A stretch of DNA of 64,000 nucleotides from Chromobotia macracanthus (taxonomy: Eukaryota; Chordata; Actinopteri; Cypriniformes; Botiidae), in the NCBI GenBank assembly GCA_036877525.1, contig JAZGTH010000074.1, positions 5,171,501 to 5,235,500 of the forward strand. Direction: 5' to 3'. The position numbers and the translations under genes were made by a program. Under the pieces are notes generated by a model. That model was not told the origin of the DNA, made no database searches, and saw only the letters and a program-made list of their open reading frames with translations. This document shows positions 14,401 to 28,200 of the stretch, in pieces. Positions within the stretch are counted from its first letter, which is position 1. Each line of letters starts with the position of its first letter.

Positions 14401-17400
14401 ATTTCACGCCCATCCCCATCTTACACTTACTTAAATATGTTCCAATAACATCACTGATAACATTTGGTAATATGGGTCTTTCATTTTTCCTTTTATTACA
14501 AATCAGGCTGAAGATTGGTTTTGCCTAAATTAAAGGCAAGACTTGTTTTCATTCTGTATCTAATTGCATTTTATGTACATATTGTCCTTTTTACAAGCAG
14601 CTGTAAAATTAACAGAGAACAGCTGTGATGTTAACAGAAAACTGTACAGCTTTCAAAGAGTGTTGGTGGCACTATCCAATCAGTGACCTCATTTCAACTG
14701 CTTCTTTACAGTGGTTTCGTATGATCACTGGATTTTTCTAATTGTTTGCAGCTTTATCATTAATATGAAATGCATGTCAGTTTTGTGTTTTCAGTTTACA
14801 GATCAACTTTAGAACCCTCTCACCTTTGCAGAGAGACTTGTAGTTGGTGCAGCAGTCTCCTCGGGTCAGGCAGTCCTCTGAGCAGTGACAGGCATGTTGC
14901 TCATTACGAGTCTCACCACAGCGATCTTTACTGCACTCAAACCCCCCCCCTGAGGACACAGAAAAACATTATGAAACCACTTCTCTTGAAACAAAATCAA
15001 CTTCATGCAAATTAAAAGAAGCCATTTGCAAGTAATGTAAGGGAAATTTGCCCTTGCCTGTTTTCAAGCAGTGCTCATCGAAGTCTGAACAACACTTGTT
15101 GTATGTTTTACACAGGTTGTCGCAGCGACAGTTTGGGGCTTCAGCTTCCACTAGTTCAAAACACCTGTTTTTGCAGGAACCCGACAGGCTGTTGAAAGGG
15201 AGGTCGGCTAGAACTTTGGGAAGGAGAAAAGGAGCATGAGATAGAATAAAAAACAGGTAGAAGATACAGTGTTACACAGATGTTTGTAAAGTTGGAAAAC
15301 CCCACCAAACTACAAAACTGCCTGTTGGTTAAATATGTACTCTACAAGTGTTTTGTTTTGAAGCATGTACCAATGTCATGTATAATTAAATACACCTGTA
15401 AGATTTTAAATATGTAGCAATGAGCTAAAATATTCTCTGCACATCTTAATATTGACACAGGGTTGTCAGTGGAAAAGTAAACATTTTCCTAATTCCCATC
15501 AGTGGGCCAATCACCAGCTGAGAGAGCAACAGACAGCTGCTGTTTCATGCTCTAGCTATACTACTAGCTTACGTGAACTGGCAAGCTCATTTGATAAAAA
15601 CTCAAACTTTCATGCTATTTTATTATTATGGGAACATAAAACTAACAAATGATGTTATTACATTCAAGTTAAAAATGAAACTATTGCATGAACAATAAAC
15701 CATTGAAGGAAGCGCAGTCAAATGACTTCCTTTTGTTCAACCTCAGCTAAATTATATAAACTAGGCAACAGAAATACGTTCTTGACATGTTTAGAATGGC
15801 ATCAATTGAATTAGCCTTGGGTACACAAATGGACCGAAAACACAGCGCTGCTTTCCAAGATACGCAGCAAAACTAACTCACAGAAAACTATAGTGAAACC
15901 TCTATTATCATACATATGTATTTCCCCAGAATGTTTAACATCATAAACTGAGAGACAAACATTAGATATAATGTTACATATAAATGCAGGTAAATAAATT
16001 ACATTTTCCATCATTACTAAAGGAAATGTGAATGCTTGCAAGCCAGAAAAAGAATATTGTTTAGGGTTCAGGCTTTAGGTTCCCCATTTTGGCAGTGTAA
16101 AGCCCACTATAGACTATTAGTTATATGAATGAAAGACCAATCACAGTTCACTATGCAAATACAAAATATTGCCAAAAGTATGTAGGCACCCAAACAGCAT
16201 TTGTGATTGTTGAGCATTAAAGTTTATGTCCCAACACCCTTCACTCGTTTGGAATAAGTTTCTACTAGATGCTGTAGCATGTCTGCAAAGATTTGCTTCC
16301 ATTCAGACAGAAGAGCATCAGTGAAGTCAATGACCAGTGCTGGTATTCCGATTTCCCCCAATTGTGTTTAATGGTGCTTAGGTCTAGGCTTTGAGCAGTC
16401 AGTAAGTTTTTCCTTACCAGATTCTAAAATCATTCAATAGGGACCCTGCTTTGCCCATAGGAACACTGTCATGCTGGATCAGAAAAGGGCTCTTGCAAAC
16501 CGTCTGCATACTTTTGGTAATGTTGTGTAAATATTAAAAATTCCAATATCAACTCAATCTACTAATAGAATGATGTAATTGCTGTCAGTTACATTTGATA
16601 TACTAAACACTTTATAAAAGTAATTAAGTCAAGATGGAAGTGGAACATTTTAATCTTGTTTTTCTTATAAAGTATAAAGTTAAAAAAGATCAAAAAGCTG
16701 AATTGGCAGAAAATGAAAGAAGAGAAAGTTCTTGCAAACTCTGTCAAATTCTTTGTTGATATTATCTGAGCTAGCCTATTGAAAGTATTGGTAATTCACA
16801 TTAAGAGTAGAATTTAACGAGTAGAAGATGAGCAAATGTTGAGGAGTTTATGAAGTGTAAAAACTTACATCCAGAGAGAGAGTCATCGGATGACCCTACT
16901 CTGCCTGACCGCTTGACCACATATGAATCAGAGACACCGGACCACGAGAGAAGACATATAACAGAGAATACCTGCCAACAGAGGAAGATATAAAGCAGGC
17001 AAACTTCCCTTTAAACAATCGGAAAACAATCCCATAGCGATGCCTTTTAAACCATTGCAAACGTTTTTAGATATTACATATATCGCGTGCCAGTTCGTTT
17101 CTGCATTTTACCACTGAGGTACCAACATACATATTACATAGTACAATAAAGAAAATAGATTTTTAAGTCATATGAATTTATGTGCAATGACCACGAAATA
17201 ACAGTCCCTGCCGCTGCTACAAAAATATACATTTCCAGTTGCTGATAATTGAGATAAAGATGTTCATTTGCACGTTGAAAGATGCTTTAGACTATGGGTT
17301 ATGGAAATGTTTTAGAAGTCAGTGTAGATTACTTAATCAAAATCACAAAATGCAAGTAAATACCCACTAAAGTCTCAGACATCAGTATAAAAGCAAAATG

Positions 17401-17451
17401 AAAACGTTACTGATAATTGCATTAAGTGTAAAATCGTCTTACCGTACCCAT
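2459..17451 (-). CDS. enpp2: autotaxin (ectonucleotide pyrophosphatase/phosphodiesterase 2)
   Basis: Secreted lysophospholipase D that makes lysophosphatidic acid from lysophosphatidylcholine. 25 coding exons (minus): 17443-17451, 16869-16971, 15058-15213, 14824-14949, 14250-14310, 13448-13545, 13296-13375, 13066-13185, 12401-12456, 11022-11087, 10817-10889, 10406-10514, 10186-10311, 9788-9819, 9493-9620, 8057-8141, 7889-7976, 7474-7643, 6440-6485, 5653-5792, 5421-5556, 4814-4891, 3077-3209, 2836-2989, 2459-2629. All phases join: 847 codons; human isoforms are about 860-915. Domains: signal peptide (MGTVFSVICLLSW); two Cys-rich somatomedin B domains, residues about 55-135, with RGD in the second (CLTRGDCC); phosphodiesterase domain with zinc ligands and nucleophile as in autotaxin (Asp164, Thr202 in YPTKT, Asp304, His308, Asp351-His352 in VGDHG, His about 466 in GDHGYDN); inactive nuclease-like domain; C-terminus LHTYESEI. 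The alternative exons of human alpha and gamma forms were not found. The SMB pair and C-terminus rule out ENPP1 and ENPP3. Confidence 0.97.
3990..4009. repeat. (GT)n microsatellite
   Basis: About ten GT units inside enpp2 intron 22, in a longer GT-rich stretch from 3905. Confidence 0.85.
11905..12275. repeat. minisatellite, about four to five units of 84-89 bp
   Basis: Units recur with the phrase TTGTGGGTGGTTGCCAGGG at about 11911, 12000, 12087, 12173 and 12257, each followed by TATGCAGTTG and then GGTTGTGAGGGTGTTGCTAGA. Spacing is about 89, 87, 86 and 84 bases. The array lies in enpp2 intron 9 and carries no coding signal. Arrays of this wording are common in fish genomes. Confidence 0.85.
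16166..16524. mobile_element. non-autonomous DNA transposon with terminal inverted repeats
   Basis: The left end reads ATATTGCCAAAAGTATGTAG and the right end (16504-16523) is its imperfect inverse, TGCATACTTTTGGTAATGTT. The interior resembles a widespread fish element (TTTCTACTAGATGCTGTAGC, GCTGGATCAGAAAAGGGCTC). About 360 bases, no transposase frame, inside enpp2 intron 2. Superfamily assignment (Tc1/mariner or hAT) is uncertain. Confidence 0.65.
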
Positions 17452-18490
17452 TTTAGCGTCAGCATGGTTGATGTAGTGCGCTATCCCTGACTCACTGAGA
17501 CACTGAGCACTCGAACCCCAGCACTCTACACCCGCATGCCCTTTCAAGTGTTAACTTTACCTTCAGCCAATACACACCAGGAAACATGAATTAACGTCAC
17601 TGGCGGACCCCATGCTTTCTCATAGTGCAAAAGAACATGCTTTACATTTATCAGCTTGATGTGACTTACCAATTTAATGCGAACTGTTTATAACCAACCA
17701 TTTCAATTCGATGACAGGATTCAGAAGTCTAAATGAGAAAAGTTTACCATTTGTGTCTCCAAATATGAAACAACTCAAACATGACAAATATCGTCAAAAT
17801 GTATTTCCACAATGAAACAGCTGGAATGCTGATACTAAACTACGCAAAATTAATGTCCAATGCATTATTATCTGCATTATTTTAAGCATATTTATCTTTG
17901 TGTATAGAGACATGAATCGAGGACCACAGATTTACATATACACAAAAACAATTAACATATAGACCTTAAAGACCACAATGGCAGGTTTGACTTGTGTTCT
18001 TAATGACTGTATGTACGTATAAACCTTAAACCCTTAAAAACAATCTTCATAGTCAGCAACAAAAGTACAATCACACAGTTTATTAGCAACAGACTCTTTA
18101 TGGATTTGTTTAAAAAAAAGCATGTTATTGAACAGGAAAACTCATAACAATTGCATTACTGAATTATAAAATCCTTCCAATGAAACATTAAAAGCAGGCT
18201 GTGGGCATTAACCATAAAGTGAAACCGATAACAATGATTAATGGCTCAAATTACAGTACTATTTCAAAGCAACAGTTCAGTGACCAAATAAATTTACCAG
18301 ACTCAATTGACCCTTCACAGTTTTCTGGCTAATAAAGCACCACTGGAAAGATGACAAGCGGTTAGTAGACCTTAGAGCTTCTGGAGAGAAATGTTCCCTT
18401 ATAAACGTACATTTTAAATGTTGACATTTACCTTCAGAGACAGTGGTGGAAATAAACCCCAGTGGTTCTGGGTGGTGAGAGTGTAAATCT
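17452..18490. other. enpp2 upstream region
   Basis: The enpp2 5' UTR and promoter should lie in the first few hundred bases (the start codon is at 17449-17451). No TATA box or CpG-rich core is obvious. From about 17,600 to 18,490 I see AT-rich sequence and no gene. Confidence 0.4.
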
Positions 18491-18655
18491 TTATTTGTGC
18501 TGTTCCGTGGCCACAAGCCAGGCACCTTTACGCGTAGTCAGACGATACTGCAGAACAAACCTTCTCAGACTGCATGTTGGGTCATTACAGAGACGGGGTG
18601 AATAAGGGTCTTCCCAAAGCTGCTCTTCAGCACAGATGAACTCGTAACCCAGAAA
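18491..18655 (-). pseudogene. coding-like segment of unknown family
   Basis: On the minus strand a frame of 54 codons runs from 18655 to a TAA at 18491-18493, and that TAA lies inside AATAAA. Its composition looks like a real protein: it contains GYEFICAEEQLWEDPYSPR, LCNDPTCSLRRFVLQYRL and TTRKGAWLVATEQHK, with four Cys and two Trp. Immediately upstream are an in-frame TAA and then a possible splice acceptor (TTTTGTTAG at 18661-18669) in the wrong frame. So this is either a decayed terminal exon or part of a transposon relic. It lies between the 3' end of taf2 and the 5' end of enpp2. I could not name the family. Confidence 0.3.
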
Positions 18656-18669
18656 TTAAGCTAACAAAA

Positions 18670-19260
18670 TTTAATAAAATAATAAACCCAACAATGAAAA
18701 TTCGATTATTATTTACTCACTTTCATGCTGTCCTATATGTTTTTTTTTACCTGTATGCTTTTTTATGGAACACAAAAGTATATCTTTAAAATGACGTCGC
18801 ACATTTTGTTAAACAATGACAGTTCGTCGTGATCGAGTTGTCACATAGAAACACAATGAAAACACTTCTAACAGATTTCAAGTCTTCTTATAAGACACAA
18901 AACTATCATATGGCTTCAAAAGACTCTGTAAAACAGCAAACCACTTTTACAGTTCGATTAACATTAACATTGATGTTTTTGGAGCTTGATTAACCCTGGT
19001 CGCTATAAACTGCCACTATATCGCAAAACTATTATTTAAAAAGCAGCATACAGGGCCCAAACAATATAAGCAGGAGTAAATAATGACAGAATTTTAATTT
19101 ATAGGAGAACTACTCAATTTAACAGTGCTGACCCCACTATATCCTGGGTAGCTGGGAAACAAACTGTGTATCGGTGCTAATACAATCCAGTCTATGAAGC
19201 AGTTTATTGGTTAAGATGGAAACTAGGTAAAACTTTTCAAAATATGCTCAAAATTTGTTT
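18670..19260 (-). other. taf2: taf2 3' UTR and downstream sequence
   Basis: No coding signal. A minus-strand AATAAA (TTTATT at 19203-19208) lies about 55 bases after the taf2 stop and is the first candidate poly(A) signal. Confidence 0.45.
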
Positions 19261-22200
19261 TTAGTCAGACAGAGATGGTGAACGAATGGAGCGGCCACTG
19301 GCAGGGCTGTTACTGAAGGCGTGGGAATCTCTGTCTTTACTCTCATGCTTGTGTTTGTGTTTATGCTTGTGTTTGTGTTTCTTCTTCTTCTTCTTGTGCT
19401 CATGGTGGTGATGATGATGATGGTGGTGATCTCCATGTTTGGAGGACATGCTCTCTTTGCTCAGTATGGGCATGGGTGTTCCTGGCATGGACAACATGGC
19501 TTGCTCCACTGAAGATGGTTCTTTTCCTGTGAATAGTTGAGACAACATCAGTGCTTTTTAAGTACTGTACAGTACTGTTCTTAGTACAGTTTCAGCAAAA
19601 TTCCTCATAAAGTGGAAATGGCTGAATGGGTGGAATGAGTATGAAATCACAAAGCATTTTTGTCATTTTCCTGATTTGTCTGAGTGACCAGACATCAGAT
19701 TGGCTCAACCAAATGCAAGTGTTTGGAGCAGGACTATGTGTTAGCCTGCCCAAGAGCAGATGAAGGAAGTGTTTTAAAAACAATGAAAACATTACATTTA
19801 TGTAGGTGAAGAGAACAGCTCCTAATGTTCTATTATATTACTATGATACGGCTTTAGTTACTATTGTCACTTATGTGAGGATTAGTACATAATGGATTTA
19901 CTTTAAGTTGTTAAAATGAATGAAATCTAGTTCTCCTTACTGTTATAGATATTGATGTTATACACTGATGTTCATATAATTTAATCCATAGCATGCACAT
20001 CAGTAATGTTTTCATGGCAAGTAAGAATAAGATAGCCAAAGCCCTAAAATTGTGATCAAACTTCACAAAGAAACAGTCTTTTGTCCTAACAAATGAAGCA
20101 TAACAAACTTGACTATACTAGGTTCTAAAATGCTCATAACAGGCACTGGTGCTGATGGGTGATGGGATGCTAGTGTCTCACCTGGAGTTGAAGGTCTCTC
20201 CAGCATGTTTAGATGATGATAGATGAATGCCTGGCTGTCATGAACTGTGTCCATATCAATGTCTTCCTCCTCCTGGGTTGGGAACTGACAAAAGGGGGAA
20301 AACATTAATAGATGTTTACACAAAAACTTATACATTCTCAAATACCCAGAAAGTATATTTTCTCTGAACATTCTGAAAAGCAGGTACTATTTTTTAGATG
20401 TAAGCCATAAAAGCTTTGTCTTTAGGACATCTGGCACTGAATATATGCATTCACATTAATAGGCTGCTTTGTTATTTTACAGTAATGTGGATGTAATTGT
20501 AACAGAAGTACATTCAGGGCTGATTACTCACTCTGCTCTTCACAGGAGCTTTAGCACTGGGCTCCTCTTGCATAATCTGACCAGGCTCAGGGGATGAACC
20601 CAATGGAGTCTCCGCCTTCCTCTTTAAACCCTGTGGGGCCATGGCTACGCCACTCAGCGCTGGCTCCATGACAACATGCTGCTCCTCCTCCAGCTGAGGA
20701 TGATAACATGAGGAACAACTGTCAGCTGCATTTAATAAGCAGACTGTATTTTGTTGTTTGGATGACAGCACTGTAATTATACTCCATAAACATCTGTTTA
20801 ATGCCTAAACCCACACATTAAACTTTTGTAATTAATTCAGCCTGAACTGCTGCATGTACAGACTCTTTATGTAACTTTATGTAGATTAGACATTATAGTT
20901 CCAAGTGTACTATCTGTTAGAACTGCACAATATATTGACGAACATGTGATGTGGTGACTTGCTAAATGTGACATGCTGTACCATAATGATTTAAGTTTGT
21001 AAAATTAAATTAAATTTAAATTATAATTATATTTAAATTATATTAAAATATATTCAAAAACTGAAAATTATATAACAAACATACGTTTCACATTTTCTTC
21101 AGGGAAAAGACAGCATCACTACAACTACACAGTAATGTTTTACATACAGCAAAAACAAATCTGTTGTTGCTGCAGCCGCCTTGGGCAACTCATTTTAAAG
21201 GACTAAAATCATTCAGTATTTCAAAATTAGTTAATAATGTCTGCCACAGTTGTTCACTTGCATGCACATTTGTGATATTTCAATATATTTTGCAGTCCTA
21301 CTATATTCAAACACTTTGCACTTTTTTAAATACATGGGATTAAAGTTTAAAAATGAAAATCTACTGTCTTACATTGATGTTTTGCATTCAAAATAACTGT
21401 AATGTAAGCAATACAAGCTCATAGCTGCTCAACATTTGAACACTGAGCTCATAATGCAAGGGAGCAATTGAAGTGTCAGCTTACAGTGCTGGTGAAAGCC
21501 ATGGATGGGGTCACCTCTGGGCCTCCAGGGGCCTGCTCAGATTTGATGGTGGGGTTGAGAACAGCCTTTTTCTCCTTCAGGTTTAGCACGAGACCCAGCT
21601 CAGGAAGGGGCAGACACGAGGGTCGGGTCAGCCCAAACAGAGTGTAGTACAGATTGACTGCGTCACAGCGCAGCCGCCAGTCATGAGAGGTACCTGAGAC
21701 ACAAACAGACAGTGCAATATATGCCTGAGCTGTAACTCACTGACCACAGTTGTGCAGTTACAGTTAATGTAACACCTTAAAATCAAGATCAAGACCAAAA
21801 ATCAATTCAATGATACTATGGTATAAGAAAAATGCTATATACGATTGCTATATAATGCGATACAGCTTGTTAAATAATGCAATATTCGATAAGATATTGC
21901 TTTAAGTTTAAAATATAACATTTAAATTTTTAAATATATTAAAATTAAATATATTTAAAAACACAATATATATGGAAATACATTTTATTTAAAAATAAAA
22001 AATATATATTTTATTTATAAATATTAAATATTTAAAAATACATTCTTTCTGGGATTCTTTCTTCTCTGCATCGACCTAAAACTTTGACCATACATAACTT
22101 CCTGAGGTATTAAAATCAATTAGTTATTGCAAACCACTGCAAAATGCATACTGCAAGATGCACATTTGCAATATTTTGATTATTTGAATGAATCTTGCAG

Positions 22201-25200
22201 CCCTACTATAGTTTAACACAATATTTCAAACTTCACACATTCGGGGAAAGTTCAGTCAAGTCTAACTATCTAGCAGAATCTGAAACACCAAAGAACAACA
22301 ACTTAATACAAAAATAACAGAGAAAGCACCTCACAGCATATCGTGATGCACATATCTTGATTATATGCAAATTATGTATGAAATTGCATGCAGAAGCAAG
22401 GTCTGGTTATTACAAAGGGAAAGACTATTGTATTGATCTGCAGTTCAGTCATTTATTCTCTTTTTGAAGCTGAAGAAACAATAGAGAGAGCAGAGGCCCT
22501 GAATTTAAGAAGAAAACACTGCATCTGCCCATCTGGATCAAATACCAAATAGCAGACAGTGCTACTTCAAAAAGCACTGGAGAAACAGAGACCACAGGGT
22601 ACAATATTAAAGTCCTTGAACACTGTCTACAACCTCTTAAACCAAATGTACGAGAAATGACTTTCATCACAGCTGGCAATGGCCCAGCACTTGTACTGCC
22701 AAGAGTGGCTGCAAACCCCCAATACACAGAAGTGTGTTACAATAAACCCTTCCACAATGAGAGCAGAAGGAGATCTCCCCATCAGAAAACAAACCAAGAA
22801 AACACCCACTGCAACGGCAGCCCTTTAAGAGCCTCTTTTAAATACTGCCAGGGTTGTTAAAAAGCAGATTTACTCCAGTTCCTAAGAAGAACTGTGGTAA
22901 TGGAAAGCACGTTATGAAGTGCTGTGGGTTCAATCATAGTGAATGGCTGCTTTCTCAATTTTCTTTTGTGTTCAAGATCATATGGAGGCCTACTGGTACA
23001 GAACCATAATTTAAATGGGTCATGTGCACAGAAAAGAGCTCTAGGGTTCTGAGAATAAATATATCTAGGCATTCTGGGCCGCTTTTGAAAAACAAACCAC
23101 CTTGAGGTTTGAATAACAGATCAGTGTGTTCAATGCATGTTGGCAAGGTGGTTCACTAGATGGCAGAACATTGATGAAATGTAGCTTGCACACGTTCAGG
23201 ATTTTGGCTCAAGCAACATTGGTATAATGGTGGATCAAACCCAGATGTGTTCACCACGAACTTATGAGGACAAGAATTCAATGTGTGTGTTCTACCTGAG
23301 TTCATCAACTTCCACAGCTGGTCCACTAAAGCTTCGTTACACAATGAAGATTCTGCTGCTTTAGTGAAAGGTGGATTCTTGGCCAGCATGCTTAGAATCT
23401 TATGCCTGAAGGACAGAAATCACAACATATACTGGTTATAAAGTATTAAAAATACCAGGGTATATACCATAATAAATTCATCCCTGTATCAAATACAACA
23501 AAGATAAATGGGCCTATTAAAAATGTACATTTTAATGTTATATTTTTTATAACTTGCACATGCATTGTTAAAGAAAAGCACATACATAGCGTTTATGATA
23601 AAAATGGCCAATTATGCTGATATTTAACATATATAATAGGCATACAACTTGTACAAATGAGAACAAATTGACAGAAATTAACATGAAATTTAAAATGAAA
23701 TTAACATGAAATTTAAAATGTATTTTACACAATAGCTACTAAGTTTGCTGTCCAATGATCTCATATTTAATCTCAAAATGGCCATTGATTATTATTCATA
23801 GTGCATTATCCAGTCACAATCTTAAAATTGCCAACACTAAATAAGAACTAAGATTAAATCATTTGCAGTTAATGAATCAATATTCATTGAACAAATAAGG
23901 AAGGACAGTCATCACTGACCTGATGTAATGGACGGGGTCATTCTGCACAAGATCCAGAAGCCACTGCAGTTCACTGGAGCTCCTATCAACTGCCATTAAC
24001 AAAACATAAAATACATAAATTTTACAAGACAGCTGCAATCCACAAAGCTCTCCAATAGACCACTGAGCATGTTAACATGCTGTACAGTAACACATTCAGA
24101 ATCAACTTTGCAGAGGCTGGGCTGGTGTAGACTTATGACTTAGGCTGGTAAATAAAAGCTGATTTAAACCCTGCATGAGGCGTACACTTTGCCATTTGAG
24201 CAAGGCATCTAAGAGCACTGATTCTTTGAGGGCTTATTTACAAAAAATATGCAACAAAAATGTAAAACAAATCACCAGCAAGAAGATTCACACCAAGACT
24301 GAAACTGGATAAAACTGGCAAAATTAAAAAACTGAACTCAGTCTCATACAATAGGTGGGGTTGATCCACAGCATACACCAAATGAAAAATCCTTAAAAGG
24401 AAGTAGCATCTCTCACTACCACAATAAAAATCAAAGCTAACAAACTAATCAATCTCACTAATCAATTATTCAGTAGTCTGGCAAAGAATAAAAAAAAATG
24501 ATAACAACTGGTCACTTCAATTGCTCATCATAAGCCTCATTCAGCAACTTCTCCATATCCTGTCAATATCTGTCAATAATTTGCATAGTGTAACAGCCAG
24601 ACACTGACCTCTGCATTAAACCCATCACCTGTAAGGAGTGAACACACTGCAAATCATAAACACACACCCAGAGCAGTGGGCAGCACTGCTGCTCCCGGGG
24701 AGCAATCGGAGGTTAGGTACCTTGCTCAAGGGCACCTCAGTTGTTACCTGCCAGTACTGAAATTGAACCGGCAACCTTCTGGTTACAAGTCCAACTTTCT
24801 AACAAGCAGGCACAACTGAGAAGAGGAAGTAAACATGCATGAACCTCTGGTGTAGTCCACTACAGCCTCCAGTGCTGCAATCCTCACATCCACAAAGTGG
24901 CCATACTGAGCGTAGGACTTGAACAGACTGGGATCACTGGGAATGTGGCCGTTCCTCTGTAGCATGCGGATGGCTCGTAAGCAGCTGCAGTTCAGGGTAA
25001 TGACAATAAAAGCTTTATATAAAACACACAGCACAGAGTAACACTGACCAAATTTATTTGTTTGCTGGGAAATATTGCAATCTAAACGTTTACAGCACAG
25101 CACACCAGATAAAAACCAGAAACTCTTGCAGAATGTAAATCAAACTTTCCATGACCACCACTAAGGAAGAAAGCGCTAATTTTATCAAGACATTGAAACA

Positions 25201-28200
25201 AGAAGTGGAAACAGTCTACAGCTTAGCTCAGAAAGAAGACAGAAAGTGAACACGCACCTGACAGTGATGGTGTTTCGGTAACTTGGCAGCAGTTTCTCCA
25301 TGTTTAAGAAGCGTGTGATTTCCTCCAAGATCAGACGAACATCTGCATTTAAGTTGTCCACCGTGCGTACCTCGTTATTAATGCTGATGGCAGGTGTCAG
25401 CGAATTTGTCAGGGCATCGATCAGTTCAGCACGATAGTAATTATCAGAAAACTGTGGGAGCAAAAACACAATTACAAGCACCACCCAGCACATATGCTCC
25501 AGATGCTGAGATCATCAGTAGAGTTTTGTGTGTTGTTTAGAAGTCTTTTCTGCAAGCCACGCATTACTGCATTTATACCTGACTGCATTTAACCTTCATC
25601 CACCTTTCAAGAATTTCATATACTGACTATCTTTGTTCCATTACCTTGTTCTTCCGGTTGTCATTGTATTTAATGAGGTCCAGTATAAAGTTCAGAACTT
25701 CTTTGGGACAAAGATTCTGGACATCTCTAAGCAAAGCCATGGCCACAGGCATAGTCTAGACAAGAAAAAAGAATACATAAAATTATTATGCAAATACTAA
25801 ATGAACTACAATGTACTATAAATGCTTTAGTACCACTGAAATATTTTTCAGTTGGTTTTAATAATACTGGTTAGGAATGACATTGGGTGGTACCTTTTGC
25901 AGAAAATAGCTTTGAAAGTTGATGAAGTTGTTGGTCTTGATGATATTTGGGCAGCTTTTGCAGCAGAACATGCGTGTAAAGAGTGATTTCATGGCTGGAG
26001 GTCCCTGCCAAGTGCTCACCATAGCATTGGCAATCTAACACACAGATTACACGCAAGTTTATCTTAAATGGTAATATCTTCTTAAAAGAGGTTTATGGTA
26101 CAAATAATCAGTGTTCAGCCTTTCACAAACTGTGTTGTAAATTTTCCATTAAGCTCTTTTTATCCAACAGTAAAATATAACTTCATAAAATATGCTTGAT
26201 GTTGGTATCACAAGAACCACTGCTGAGTTTTTGTAGTTTTACTTAAACTCATGAAGTTGGTATTATTCAGCTATTTGCAAAACATACCCTTGCTCTTTGT
26301 TTTAAACAAAATGCTACAGTTAGAATAGAATACAGAATAGCATTATTAAAAATGAACCACGCTTTACCTTAGCCAGACAGAAGCAGGCCTGCATGCGGAC
26401 TTTATAGAAGCACTGGTCCTGCTCCAGGATGTCAGTGAGAGCAAGGCGTGAAGAAGGTGTGGGAAACTTCTCCAGTGCTGAGATGGCCTCCTCCTGGGCC
26501 ACCACATCCCTCTCATACCGTAGCTGATACTGCCACATGAAATCCGCCTGCTCAAACTCCACCTTACGCAGGATTGACATGTCCGGATCGATACGGATCC
26601 ACAGCAGAGGAGAATCAGCACTGTGATTTCACAATTGCAGAAAAGTCAGAATCCATAATGGTTTGAAAGCAAATAATGACAGAGTTTATCTTAAGGTGAA
26701 TGTTTCCTTTGATTTGCTCCCATTGATAATGAAAACCATGTTTACTCTGACTTCTTTTAAAAAGGGCAGTCTGTTTTAATTTCTTGCTTCCATTTTATAT
26801 TTAAAAAGCCAGAGTCTACCTGAAACAGCTTTACCAGCTCACAGTGCTAGTGTACATATGTAACTTTACACTCTCCTCATTATCACCCCGTTAAAGAGAC
26901 AAGCTGATTTCTCCAGCTGTCCAGCTCTCTGGCAGATCTGGCCTCTGAGAGTCAACACACTGCTCATCTCCTAGCCCTATTATACAAGCCCACACTATTG
27001 TACAAAGACGATTCATTTTAAGATTTATGAAGTCAGTTAAACCCTGTAATACATAATTAAAACACAAAGTAAATACACATGCGACTACTTTAATGTAGTG
27101 CTTTTTGCATACTTTGTGGCAGGGAAGTATGCCTACTTGGACACAGAAAATGACATATAAAGAGAACTCTCATAAAGAATTATGGGAAAACAAAAAGGTA
27201 ACTACTAGCTGGTTTGAATGGAACATCATATCCTGACTGGTTAAAATGCCTTTTGAATCTGTCCACAATAGTGATACCAGGTATCAGAAGAATAAATTTA
27301 GAACTGTTCAGATCTGTACTAAATTTAGTACTATTTTCAGATCTGTGCATAAATTAGTTAGCACAATTTTTAGCACAGGTTTAGCACAATGTTTTCATAT
27401 TTATAAGCTATACAGCTTGTTATTGCACCAAAATGTTCAAAGACAAGCCCTTTAGTGCAGAATCTAACTAAAACATACTTGGAGTTCCCAAGTTCTTGAA
27501 TATTCATTTATCTGCATGTTGTATACAAGGAGCCATGGATGAAACTGAAACATTTTGAACAGCTTACTCCATGGCTGATAAGTCCATGTCAACTTCTTCT
27601 CCATTCATCAGAGGGATTTTCTTCTTCTTGTTTCTAACATACAGAGAGAGAAAGAGGCAGAGAGCATATAAGAGGTCCAAAACCTAAAGTTGTAATTAAT
27701 AATATATTAGCCATATTCATCAAGATATCAATTCAAAACACAAATTGAAACTAACCAAGCCTAAAGTGGCAAGGAGTATAAATATAATTTGTATGTTCTG
27801 GAATAAGTGGAGGTCTCTACCTTCTGCTCTTGGAATGGCAGGGAATGTCATGTTTCAGACTGTTCTCCTCTATTTGCAGGGTGTGATTAAATGATCCATC
27901 CAGCTCCTGCACTGTCACTTTAATGGGACCCTGTGGAAAAACAAAACGAGTGTGCATGTGAGTTCAGTGTATCACGTGTATCTCTACACCACTGTAATCA
28001 CAATCATGCACATACATTCATACAAACACTCACTCACACTTCTTTCACGTTTTCTCTCTGCCATTACTCACCACATATTTCTGAGTGCCAGATGATGTGT
28101 AGTCCTGACGGATCTCTAGTTCCAAAACATTTCGTTTCCTGTTGAAGGCAAAACTGCCAAAGAATTTAACCACCCCACTCTGATCTCTGAGGTTGATGAG

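Noticed and set aside
14777..15239. Separate small Cys-rich secreted proteins
   Set aside because: They are the two somatomedin B exons of enpp2 read through into introns.
19321..19512. Plus-strand hydrophobic frame opposite the taf2 tail
   Set aside because: It is the antisense of the His/Lys-rich codons, which produces artificial Val/Leu/Met runs.
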